DNA of 64,000 nucleotides from Bradyrhizobium canariense (GTDB lineage Bacteria > Pseudomonadota > Alphaproteobacteria > Rhizobiales > Xanthobacteraceae): positions 1-64,000 of the forward strand of contig NZ_JAFCKJ010000003.1 in assembly GCF_018130465.1 (NCBI RefSeq). The letters are read 5' to 3'. Shown piece after piece: positions 54,783 through 64,000 of this stretch (positions within the stretch are counted from its first letter, which is position 1; each line of letters starts with the position of its first letter). The position numbers and the translations under genes are program-made. The notes under the pieces are model-generated. The model saw only the letters and a list, made by a program, of their open reading frames with translations, was not told where the DNA came from and ran no database searches.

Positions 54783-54848
54783 TCCCGTGTCCCGGACAAG
54801 CTGCAGCGCACCGCCGAAGGGGCGCTGCGCTGCGTCCGGGGCACGAGA
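54783..54848. repeat. Palindromic repeat next to the ~340-bp element
   Basis: TCCCGTGTCCCGGAC pairs with GTCCGGGGCACGAG at the far end. It is related to 7321-7398, which also adjoins the ~340-bp element on the same side. Confidence 0.65.
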
Positions 54849-54895
54849 GCGGAATCAATCTTCGCATTCCAATCCAAATTGCACGCGCGGTTTCG

Positions 54896-55232
54896 CATTC
54901 TCGCGGCACATCCTGCCCGAGCTTTGAGTCATCACAGCCCCCAAAAATGCCGAGGGCGCAGGGAAGGCCGGGTGCCGGCTGGCACCCACGGTCCACTGTG
55001 CGAAGGTTGCGCTACAAAAATCTGCACAGCGGCATACAGGTGAAGCCAAACATCCGGCCTTCCCTGCGCAGTGGTTTTACGGCTTATGTCGTGATCTCCC
55101 CGGGGAGCGATGCACTATTGCCCCCGTCGCCTTGCGGATGGCTGATGCGCGTGCCCGGTCGGGCCGTCACATCACCGCAAGACTTGACGCACAGACCCCG
55201 GGCGCCAGGACCACACGATTTTGCCGTACGCA
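54896..55232 (-). repeat. Dispersed ~340-bp element, copy 2
   Basis: Reverse-oriented relative of 6817-7155. Core terminal inverted repeats are at 54956-54970 and 55055-55069, identical in sequence to those of copy 1. The internal GGGTGCC/GGCACCC hairpin is retained. Both sides outside the core also match. Confidence 0.8.
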
Positions 55233-55605
55233 GGCTGCACCGGTCGTGTGCGCGCGGATTGCTGCTCACGGAGTGACCCGCCCTGCAACCACCTTCGCGC
55301 CGACGCCGCCTGCGTCCACCACGTCCCATCCCGCGTTCGTGACGATCGCGATCCGCCCCTCGGCCGGGTTGGGATGGTTCTCTATATGATAATCCGAAAT
55401 ACGGATAAAGAGAAATATTTTTGCTCGGTGCGATTGACCTTCCATTGGGTGTTTTGCCCGCAGGGCGGCGCAAGGAGTTGTGCGCCTGCGAGGCATCCGC
55501 CGTAACGGCGCCATGAACCGGTCTCCCCTCGGCCCCAAAATGCGCTAGGATGATCGGAGCGCGCCTGAAGTCGCGCACGATCAACGAGACCGATGAGGAA
55601 ACGAG

Positions 55606-56187
55606 ATGAGGGTGACGATTGGACGGCGCACGGCCTTGGCGGCAGTGTTGACTGCCGCTGGCGCGGTGGCTTTGACGGCGGCGTTTGGGCCAGCCTCGAC
55701 ATCGGCCTGGGCCCACGGGCCGACCCGGCAGAAGGTGCGCGAATCCATCGAGATCAACGCGGCCCCAGCCAAGGTGTGGGCCGCAATGGGCAATTTCCAG
55801 GACATGAGCTGGCTGCCGCCGGTCACCAAGACCGAGGGCGAGAAGGGCAACGAGATCGGCGCGACGCGGAAGCTGACGCTGACGGGCGGAGCGACCGTCG
55901 ACGAGGAGCTCTACAAGTTCGACGCCGCCGCCATGACCTATTCCTACCGGATCACCAATGTGGACGTGAAGGTGCTGCCGGTGACCAATTACTCCTCGAC
56001 GTTGACGGTGACGCCGAGCGCTGACGGCAAGGGCTCGACGCTGGAATGGGCCGGCGCGTTCTATCGCGGCTTCCCCAACAACGAGCCGCCGCCGGAGCTG
56101 AGCGACGAGGCTGCGGTCAAGGCGGTGAAGGGGCTGTACCAGGCCGGCCTCGAATCCCTGAAGAAGAAGATCGAGAGCGGAAGCTGA
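55606..56187 (+). CDS. SRPBCC (MxaD-like) secreted protein
   Basis: 193 aa. The N-terminus MRVTIGRRTALAAVLTAAGA has an RR pair before a hydrophobic stretch and may be a Tat or Sec signal, cut near SAWAHG. The SRPBCC/START-like fold follows: VRESIEINAAPAKVWAAMGN, LPPVTKTEGE, TYSYRITN and LEWAGAFYRG. This type includes MxaD of methanol dehydrogenase clusters. It is two bases before a YVTN propeller gene, an arrangement seen with PQQ-dependent alcohol oxidation, though no such dehydrogenase is in the window. Ligand unknown. Confidence 0.84.
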   Translation: MRVTIGRRTALAAVLTAAGAVALTAAFGPASTSAWAHGPTRQKVRESIEINAAPAKVWAAMGNFQDMSWLPPVTKTEGEKGNEIGATRKLTLTGGATVDEELYKFDAAAMTYSYRITNVDVKVLPVTNYSSTLTVTPSADGKGSTLEWAGAFYRGFPNNEPPPELSDEAAVKAVKGLYQAGLESLKKKIESGS

Positions 56188-56189
56188 CG

Positions 56190-57143
56190 GTGCGGGCGCT
56201 GGTCCTGGCGGCGCTCGCCGCCAGCCTTTGCCTTGCCGGCATCGCGCACGCGTCCGCCGAAGAGGCGTTCGTCACCAACCAGCTCAGCGACGATCTGATG
56301 GTCGTGGACCTCGCCACGGCGCGCAGCGTTGCGACGATCCCGATCGGCGGCAAGCCGGCCGGCATCGCCGTCAGCGCGGACGGGCGTTTTGCCTATGTGA
56401 CGAGCCCGGATGCCAAGGCCGTGACGGTGGTGGACGCAGCAACGCGGCAGGTTATTGGGCGGATCGAGGTCGGCGGCGGGCCGCTTGGCATTGCGGTCGC
56501 GCCTGATGGCCGCACCGTCTATGTCGCGGACTGGTACGCGGCGGCCGTGCGGGTGATCGACGCGGCGAGCCGCAGCGTCACCGCCAGCATCGCGGTCGGC
56601 GCCTCGCCGTCGGGCCTCGCGGTGACGCCGGATGGCAAGCTGCTGCTCTCGGCCGACCGCGACGACGACAGCGTCTCGGTGGTGGACACCGCGACGCGGC
56701 AGCGCAAGGCGACCATCAAGGTCGGCACCCGCCCGTTCGGCGTCACCATCGATGCCGAGGGCAAGCGCGCCTACACCGCCAATGTCGGCTCCAACGACGT
56801 TTCGGTGATCGATATCGCCGCGGGTAACGAGATCGGCCGCGTGCCGGTCGGGATGCGGCCCTATGCGGTGGCGCTGACGCTGGGCCGCGGCTTCGTCACC
56901 GACCAATATGGCGGCACCGTCAGCGTGTTCGACCTGGCGACGCTGAAGCCGATCAAGCGGATCAACGTCGGCGACTACCCCGAAGGCATCGCCGCGACCG
57001 CGGACGGCAAACGCGTCATCGTCGCCTGCTGGGAGAGCAACACGCTTGATATCATCGACGCTGCCGAGCTGAAGGTCGTGGGCGAGGTCAAGACCGGCGA
57101 CGGCCCGCGCGCGTTCGGGGCGTTCCTGCGCAGGACGGAGTAG
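56190..57143 (+). CDS. YVTN-family beta-propeller protein
   Basis: 317 aa starting with GTG at 56190, just after the SRPBCC stop, and opening MRALVLAALAASLCLAGIAHA as a signal peptide. Seven YVTN-like blades are visible, with units such as GRFAYVTSPDAKAVTVVDAA, GRTVYVADWYAAAVRVID and GKRAYTANVGSNDVSVIDIA. Periplasmic propellers of this kind accompany PQQ-linked catabolism, but the partner is not seen here. It is coupled to the SRPBCC gene. Confidence 0.87.
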   Translation: MRALVLAALAASLCLAGIAHASAEEAFVTNQLSDDLMVVDLATARSVATIPIGGKPAGIAVSADGRFAYVTSPDAKAVTVVDAATRQVIGRIEVGGGPLGIAVAPDGRTVYVADWYAAAVRVIDAASRSVTASIAVGASPSGLAVTPDGKLLLSADRDDDSVSVVDTATRQRKATIKVGTRPFGVTIDAEGKRAYTANVGSNDVSVIDIAAGNEIGRVPVGMRPYAVALTLGRGFVTDQYGGTVSVFDLATLKPIKRINVGDYPEGIAATADGKRVIVACWESNTLDIIDAAELKVVGEVKTGDGPRAFGAFLRRTE

Positions 57144-57157
57144 GGGATGCGTCGTGC

Positions 57158-58078
57158 CTATTTCAATTCGGCAAACGCCTTCAGCTTCAGGAAGAAATCT
57201 CGCAGGATAGGGTTGCGATCCACGTAGGTCACGTAGCGGATCGCATGCCGCCGGCGATCGATGCTCCACGTGATCTGATCGGTGAGAACCGGCGCCGGCA
57301 CGATCACGCTCGGCGCCCAATCGGGGTTCAGCAGCCAGCCGACCGGCGCCATGTCCCAGATCTCCTTCGCCCAGCCCAGATGATCGGACGAATATTCCTT
57401 GAATCTCTGAGCGAGGAACGCGCCGATGCTGCCGTGCGGTTCGACATAGCGCTCGATCTCCGGCACCGTGCTGTGAAGGTGGGAGGTGACGCCCTTGCAC
57501 GGCACCAGCACGAGCGGCACGCCGCTGTCGAACAGCACTTGCGCGCCGCCGACGTCCTGCTTGAGATTGAACTCGACCGTGTGCGGCCATTCGAGCGCAT
57601 GGCCGCCGAGCCAGACCACCACGATTCGGTCGATGATGTCGGGGGCTTTGAGGAGCGCGGAGGCGACGTTGCTGATGGCGCCGATGGCGATGACGTAGAG
57701 CGGATTGTCAGGGGAGCCCGCGCGCGCCCGGGCCACGAGGTCTTCGACGGCGGGTGCCGCCTGCGCCGTCATGGCGGGACCGACATAGTCGGTGACGCCG
57801 CGATGTACCAGGCCATCCGGCGCGACATTCAGGCGCTCCAGCAAGCGAAGGATTTCCTGATAGCTCAGCTCCGTGCCGTGGCCGGGACTGTCGGCGCGCG
57901 CATTGAAGAACGGCGCGGCGTAGATGGCTTCGACGTCCAAGCGGTCCTTCGACAGCAGCATCTGCGCGAGCGCGAACTGGTCGTCGATTTCGTTATAGGT
58001 GTCGGTGTCGAGCACGACGCGCACCTTGCCGACCGGCGGTTCAAGGAGCTTCAGGCGGGCTGCGTCCGTGAGTGTCAT
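57158..58078 (-). CDS. Inosine-uridine-type nucleoside hydrolase
   Basis: 306 aa from MTLTDAARLKLLEPP at 58078, with GAGGAGA ahead. The calcium-binding N-terminus is atypical: VVLDTDTYNEIDDQFAL instead of DTDPGxDD, though both Asp pairs are present. Later LVPCKGVTSHLH and the C-terminal calcium/substrate loop region are recognisable. It hydrolyses N-glycosidic bonds of nucleosides, perhaps with unusual specificity. It is 35 bases after a HAD phosphatase gene, with which it may form an operon. Confidence 0.87.
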   Translation of the reverse strand: MTLTDAARLKLLEPPVGKVRVVLDTDTYNEIDDQFALAQMLLSKDRLDVEAIYAAPFFNARADSPGHGTELSYQEILRLLERLNVAPDGLVHRGVTDYVGPAMTAQAAPAVEDLVARARAGSPDNPLYVIAIGAISNVASALLKAPDIIDRIVVVWLGGHALEWPHTVEFNLKQDVGGAQVLFDSGVPLVLVPCKGVTSHLHSTVPEIERYVEPHGSIGAFLAQRFKEYSSDHLGWAKEIWDMAPVGWLLNPDWAPSVIVPAPVLTDQITWSIDRRRHAIRYVTYVDRNPILRDFFLKLKAFAELK

Positions 58079-58113
58079 CACCGTCTCCTCGGGCCGTGCG
58101 TGGCGATTGCAGA

Positions 58114-58755
58114 TCAGGTTTTGCGCGGTGTTCGACAAACCGCGTCCGTGATCTCATCCATCTGCGCGAACATCCGGTCGGGCGCAAGCGCCTGCAACGC
58201 CGCCGGCGCGGCATAGCCCCAACTGACCGCCCCGCAGGCAATCCCGACGGTCCGCGCCGCCTCGATGTCACGCACCTCGTCGCCGATCGAGATGACCTTG
58301 CCCGGCTCCACGCCGGCGCGCCGGATGATCCGGCGGAATTTCGCCGGCTTGCCGAACAGCGACGCCGCGCAGTCGAAATGCGTGAATAAGCTCGCGGCCT
58401 CGCCGAGCTTCTCGCGCGCATTGGCCTCGCTGTCCGACGTCACCAGCGCCAGCTGCACGCCGTTTTCGGCCAGCGTCCGCAACATCGCCTCGACGCCCGC
58501 AAACAGCGAAATTTCCGCCGCCGCCTCCGCCTTCAGCCGCCGCGCATGCCGCGCGATTGCCGGCAGCTTCCACAGCGGTACCTCGAGCCGGCTGAGGATC
58601 TCCCGCGTCGAGGCGTGCCGCAGCGCCTCGACATCCTCATCCCGCACACGGCGAAAGCCGAAGCGGTCGGCGACGTCGTTGATGGTGCGCAGGAACCACG
58701 GAAAGCTGTCGGCCAGCGTGCCGTCGAGATCGAAGATGACGAGGGAGTAGGGCAT
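58114..58755 (-). CDS. HAD-family phosphatase (Gph-like)
   Basis: 213 aa. The nucleophile motif is FDLDGTLADS (D9 nucleophile, D11), motif II is LALVTSDSEA, the Lys region is GKPAKFRRIIRRAGV and motif III is ISIGDEVRDIEAA. The cap domain is helical (about 20-85). Phosphoglycolate phosphatase-like, but substrate is uncertain. It lies ahead of the nucleoside hydrolase and after the DinB gene on the same strand, so a three-gene unit is likely. Confidence 0.88.
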   Translation of the reverse strand: MPYSLVIFDLDGTLADSFPWFLRTINDVADRFGFRRVRDEDVEALRHASTREILSRLEVPLWKLPAIARHARRLKAEAAAEISLFAGVEAMLRTLAENGVQLALVTSDSEANAREKLGEAASLFTHFDCAASLFGKPAKFRRIIRRAGVEPGKVISIGDEVRDIEAARTVGIACGAVSWGYAAPAALQALAPDRMFAQMDEITDAVCRTPRKT

Positions 58756-58773
58756 GGAGACGAAGTTACACCG

Positions 58774-59337
58774 CTAGGCTTTCCACACGGTCTCTTCGGT
58801 CCATCCGAGCCCGGCGAACTCGGCGGCCCGGAGCGGTGCTTCTCCCTCAGCGAAGAATTCGTCGAGCTGAGGCGGCGCGATACTTGTTGCAGAGAGCATC
58901 GCGTGCGCCTGTCCGCGGTGATGGATCTGGTGCTGAAACAGATGCATGAGTAGCCGATCACGGCGTTCGGTCTGGACCCGCGTGTCGCGGTTGATCCGCA
59001 CAATGCCGTCGAGATTCTCGGGCGTCAGTGCATCGCAGACGGCAATCAAGCGCTTGTCGATCGCGGCCTGCGCAGCCTTCAACGTGGCAAGGGAGGGGTG
59101 CGGCACTTCGTTCTTCCAAGCCGCCGGTCCCAGCCATCCGGCCTCCAGTGCATCGACATAGAAGAGGTCGATGACATGGATGTGGTTCAGCGTGCGTTGC
59201 AGGCTCGGAAAGAAGCCGGTCCGTTCGGCCTCGAAGTCGGCCTGAGACAGCGCCGCGCAAGCGGTGAGCAGCCGGTGGTTTGCCCAAGTATTATTGTGGG
59301 CGAACGCGCGATAGGTTTGCACAAGTCCGGCAGGCAA
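58774..59337 (-). CDS. DinB-family protein
   Basis: 187 aa helical-bundle DinB/YfiT-type protein. Metal-binding His candidates are visible in LNHIHVIDLFY and FQHQIHHRGQAH. The likely start is a TTG at 59337 (preceded by GAGGGAG), or a GTG a few codons later. Such proteins are metal-dependent thiol transferase-like or of unknown role. It begins the run DinB-HAD-nucleoside hydrolase. Confidence 0.87.
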   Translation of the reverse strand: MPAGLVQTYRAFAHNNTWANHRLLTACAALSQADFEAERTGFFPSLQRTLNHIHVIDLFYVDALEAGWLGPAAWKNEVPHPSLATLKAAQAAIDKRLIAVCDALTPENLDGIVRINRDTRVQTERRDRLLMHLFQHQIHHRGQAHAMLSATSIAPPQLDEFFAEGEAPLRAAEFAGLGWTEETVWKA

Positions 59338-59384
59338 ACTCGGTCTCCCTCAGACAAATGCGTCGATACATTCCAGGTGCGTAC

Positions 59385-62369
<2,985 letters not shown>

Positions 62370-62467
62370 CCGAGTTGCCCTCAAGGAATCCCATGGGTGC
62401 GCGACCGCGCCAGCAAAAAAGGCGCGCTTCGCCCGGAACCGGGATCGGCGCCGATGGGTATGTGAGC

Positions 62468-62482
62468 GAACGTAGGAAGAAC
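62468..62482. promoter_or_regulatory. LexA (SOS) box upstream of uvrA
   Basis: GAAC-GTAGGAA-GAAC, a perfect match to the alphaproteobacterial GAAC-N7-GAAC operator (as GTTC-N7-GTTC on the uvrA strand). It lies 98 bases before the uvrA ATG. Confidence 0.85.
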
Positions 62483-62589
62483 GGGGACGGATTTCCAGTG
62501 GCGTTTGCGAATCGTCAACGGATTGTTGGCGCGCTGGCGGCATCTGGCAGGAGCACGGCTTGCCGAACGGCAGGAACGGTCGGTCAAAC

Positions 62590-62614
62590 AAAAAGGCCGG
62601 CGCAAGGCCGGCCT
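62590..62614 (-). terminator. Rho-independent terminator of the outer-membrane protein gene
   Basis: AGGCCGGC (62594-62601) pairs with GCCGGCCT (62607-62614) around GCAAG. On the minus strand the stem is followed by TTTTTG. It separates the porin gene from uvrA. Confidence 0.85.
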
Positions 62615-62645
62615 TTCGTAACGCGGATGGCGTTGGAAGCAAAGA

Positions 62646-63332
62646 TCAGTACTTCGCGACCACCGGGCCCCCGAAGTGATAGTTCACGCCGACCTGCACG
62701 GTGTGGAAGTTGAGCGAGCCGCTGGGCACGGCGCCCGAGAAGTAGGTCTCGCCGCCGAGGCTGCGATACAGATACTCGCCCTTGACCGACCACTGCGGAG
62801 CGATAAACGCTTCGACGCCCGCGCCGACGGTCCAGCCCGAGTGGAACTTGCTGTCGGAAACCGAGAGCGGGCCCAGGGTCGCCGTGACCTTGTTGTCGAT
62901 CCAGGCGTAGCCGCCGGTGCCGTAGAGCAGGACGTTATTGACGGCCCAGCCGATACGGCCGCGCACGGTGCCCATGGCGTCCGTCTTCGAGCTCACCGAG
63001 GCGGGAATCCCACCGATGCCGGGGACGAAAACCGTACCAGCTGCCGAGGCGCTGACGTCAGCCCAGGCGCCATCGGCCTCGACGCCGAACACGACGTTGC
63101 TGGTCTGCCAGTTGTAGCCGGCGGTGCCGCCGACGAAGCCACCCTGCATCCGCGGGCTGTTCGAATCTTCCCAGGCGCCGCCACCGACGATACCGAGATA
63201 GAAGCCGGTCCAGTTGTAGACCGAAGCCATGGCCACCGGAGCCTTCGTGTAGGGGCGCGCCGCGAGATCAGCGGCCGAAGCCGGGGCAGCGAGTGCGAAC
63301 AAGCAGGCCGAAGCCAACAAAACCTTTTTCAT
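62646..63332 (-). CDS. Outer-membrane beta-barrel protein (Omp25/31 family)
   Basis: 228 aa from MKKVLLASACLFALAAPASA at 63332. After the signal peptide come DLAARPYTKAP, then barrel strands ending GVNYHFGGPVVAKY, whose last Tyr is typical of barrel C-termini. NWTGFYLGIVGGGAW is a Rhizobiales Omp25/31 hallmark. A 7-bp hairpin (63367-63385) lies in its leader. It sits between uvrA and the porin relic. Confidence 0.92.
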   Translation of the reverse strand: MKKVLLASACLFALAAPASAADLAARPYTKAPVAMASVYNWTGFYLGIVGGGAWEDSNSPRMQGGFVGGTAGYNWQTSNVVFGVEADGAWADVSASAAGTVFVPGIGGIPASVSSKTDAMGTVRGRIGWAVNNVLLYGTGGYAWIDNKVTATLGPLSVSDSKFHSGWTVGAGVEAFIAPQWSVKGEYLYRSLGGETYFSGAVPSGSLNFHTVQVGVNYHFGGPVVAKY

Positions 63333-63366
63333 TTTCAACTAATCCCAGTCCCAGTTTCTGTTGTTG

Positions 63367-63385
63367 CCTTCCCTGTTCGGGAAGG
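63367..63385 (-). promoter_or_regulatory. Leader hairpin of the outer-membrane protein gene
   Basis: CCTTCCC/GGGAAGG with a TGTTC loop, perfect stem, about 35 bases before the ATG on the minus strand. It may stabilise the mRNA 5' end. Confidence 0.4.
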
Positions 63386-63567
63386 GTAGCGGACGCTGTG
63401 GTCCAACTGATGTCGTAGCTACACCAGCAAAGCTGCAAGTTGTGTCACTCAAAGGCCACAGCAGCCTGAAAATGGTGCAGATGCTGACCTATTATTCGCC
63501 CATGGCACACAATACGCAAAGGCCGGCACGAGGCGGGCCTTCAATTCCTTGAACCATATCAGTCGGT

Positions 63568-63587
63568 TCAGTACTTCTCAGTACTTC
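63568..63587 (-). repeat. Tandem 10-bp duplication of the porin-relic stop region
   Basis: TCAGTACTTC occurs twice (63568-63577 and 63578-63587), duplicating the end codons and stop of the relic. It parallels the tandem duplication at the surE stop. Confidence 0.7.
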
Positions 63588-63760
63588 GCGAGGATCGGGC
63601 CGCCCCAGCGATAGTTCACGCGGATTAGGCCGATCTGGACGTCCTGGCTGATGCGCTCGGAGCGTGTGGCAGCACCGAGCGGGGCGAGCACGAAGTTGCC
63701 TGAAAGGTTCCATCCGGCACGTGCCTTTCCGCAGCAAATTGGCCGATTGATCGCACACAT
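63578..63760 (-). pseudogene. C-terminal relic of an outer-membrane beta-barrel protein
   Basis: The frame ends RVNYRWGGPILAKY, matching the VNYHFGGPVVAKY end of the intact porin next door. Before that WNLSGNFVLAPLGA reads like barrel strands. No start, signal peptide or N-terminal half is present, so it is a fragment. Its stop is duplicated. Confidence 0.75.
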
Positions 63761-63780
63761 GCGGCGCTGTCATTCATCAA

Positions 63781-63795
63781 GAACAAATCTGGAAC
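63781..63795. promoter_or_regulatory. LexA (SOS) box upstream of ssb
   Basis: GAAC-AAATCTG-GAAC, a perfect match to the alphaproteobacterial LexA operator. It lies 167 bases before the ssb ATG. Confidence 0.8.
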
Positions 63796-63962
63796 GAACC
63801 GAACGTCGATGCTATATTTGGGGATAACCTGAGGGGTGACGGACTGATCGGCGTCCGCAAGCGTTCGGCGAGCGTATAGGGTCGCCTCAACAGGGGTGCG
63901 GCGGAACGCGGGGAGCGGACCGGCCTTCTTAAATTCAGTGGCATTCGGAGTGGAGAGCGGCG

Positions 63963-64000
63963 ATGGCGGGAAGCGTCAACAAGGTCATTCTGGTTGGAAA
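63963..64000 (+). CDS. ssb: Single-stranded DNA-binding protein (5' end only)
   Basis: ATGGCGGGAAGCGTC... reads MAGSVNKVILVG, the conserved start of SSB, and runs off the window edge. GGAGAGC lies just upstream of the ATG. SSB coats ssDNA in replication and repair. With uvrA and its own LexA box nearby, SOS control is expected. Confidence 0.88.
   Translation, partial: MAGSVNKVILVG

Larger units (their letters stand above)
54343..55605. other. 1.26-kb gene-free block of dispersed repeats
   Basis: No credible gene lies between the DUF1217 and SRPBCC starts. It holds a palindrome at 54676-54757, a second at 54783-54848 and the ~340-bp element at 54896-55232. About 55380-55440 is AT-rich and may hold the SRPBCC promoter. 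It mirrors the block at 6415-7783. Confidence 0.7.

Noticed and set aside
54479-54898. 139-codon minus-strand frame containing HCERSEAIQN
   Set aside because: Typical translation of a palindromic intergenic repeat.
62370-62642. N-terminal extension of uvrA
   Set aside because: It would include the LexA box and has no UvrA similarity; ATG at 62369 with GAGGG is better.

Overview
The window reads as an ordinary chromosomal stretch of a Bradyrhizobium-type alphaproteobacterium (Rhizobiales). Support comes from GC-rich coding sequence, the order argS-SPOR-nagZ-scpAB-tatABC-serS-surE-pcm-LysM/M23 followed by yajC-secDF, LexA boxes of the alphaproteobacterial GAAC-N7-GAAC form, DUF1127, DUF1217, DUF2189, DUF3597 and SPW-repeat proteins, Omp25/31-type porins and several families of palindromic dispersed repeats. 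The species assignment is inference; no rRNA or tRNA gene was found.

Layout. 0.1-6.4 kb: soluble lytic transglycosylase, HAMP/class III cyclase and a run of small uncharacterised genes. 6.4-7.8 kb: a gene-free block of dispersed repeats. 7.8-11.1 kb: ilvD overlapping an ExoR-like Sel1 gene, convergent with xthA. 11.1-12.1 kb: AT-richer degenerate segment with one small gene. 12.1-24.2 kb: hybrid histidine kinase, erpA, dgt, argS, SPOR protein, nagZ, scpA, scpB, tatA, tatB, tatC. 24.2-29.9 kb: serS, surE, a receiver protein, pcm and a LysM/LytM lipoprotein, bracketed by a repeat with an exact 43-bp inverted match. 29.9-36.8 kb: DUF815 ATPase, yajC-secD-secF, a Mth938-domain protein, a degenerate squalene-synthase-fold protein and ilvA. 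36.8-43.4 kb: a wHTH/TPR regulator divergent from a cupin, a class V aminotransferase, a CAP protein and a large in-frame fusion of TrmFO to a kinase-like and AMP-binding_C region. 43.5-54.3 kb: small membrane and secreted proteins, two paralogous mini-GNATs, an acyl-CoA synthetase with a PCC (DUF296) protein and a four-module DUF1217 protein. 54.3-55.6 kb: a second repeat block. 55.6-64.0 kb: SRPBCC plus YVTN pair, nucleoside hydrolase-HAD-DinB, uvrA, an outer-membrane protein, a porin relic and the first codons of ssb.

How genes work together. Protein export is well represented (complete Tat operon; YajC-SecD-SecF). Envelope remodelling is spread across two transglycosylases, NagZ, a SPOR protein and an NlpD-like factor. 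Chromosome maintenance includes ScpAB, UvrA, SSB and XthA; uvrA and ssb each carry a predicted LexA box. SecF is followed by homologues of two mitochondrial complex I assembly factors (NDUFAF3- and NDUFAF6-like), suggesting an ancestral respiratory-assembly role.

No CRISPR array, prophage, insertion sequence or defence island is visible. The most unusual items are the TrmFO-kinase-AMP_C fusion, the NDUFAF3/NDUFAF6-like pair behind secDF, the paired SOS boxes around a porin and its relic, and the inverted dispersed repeats.
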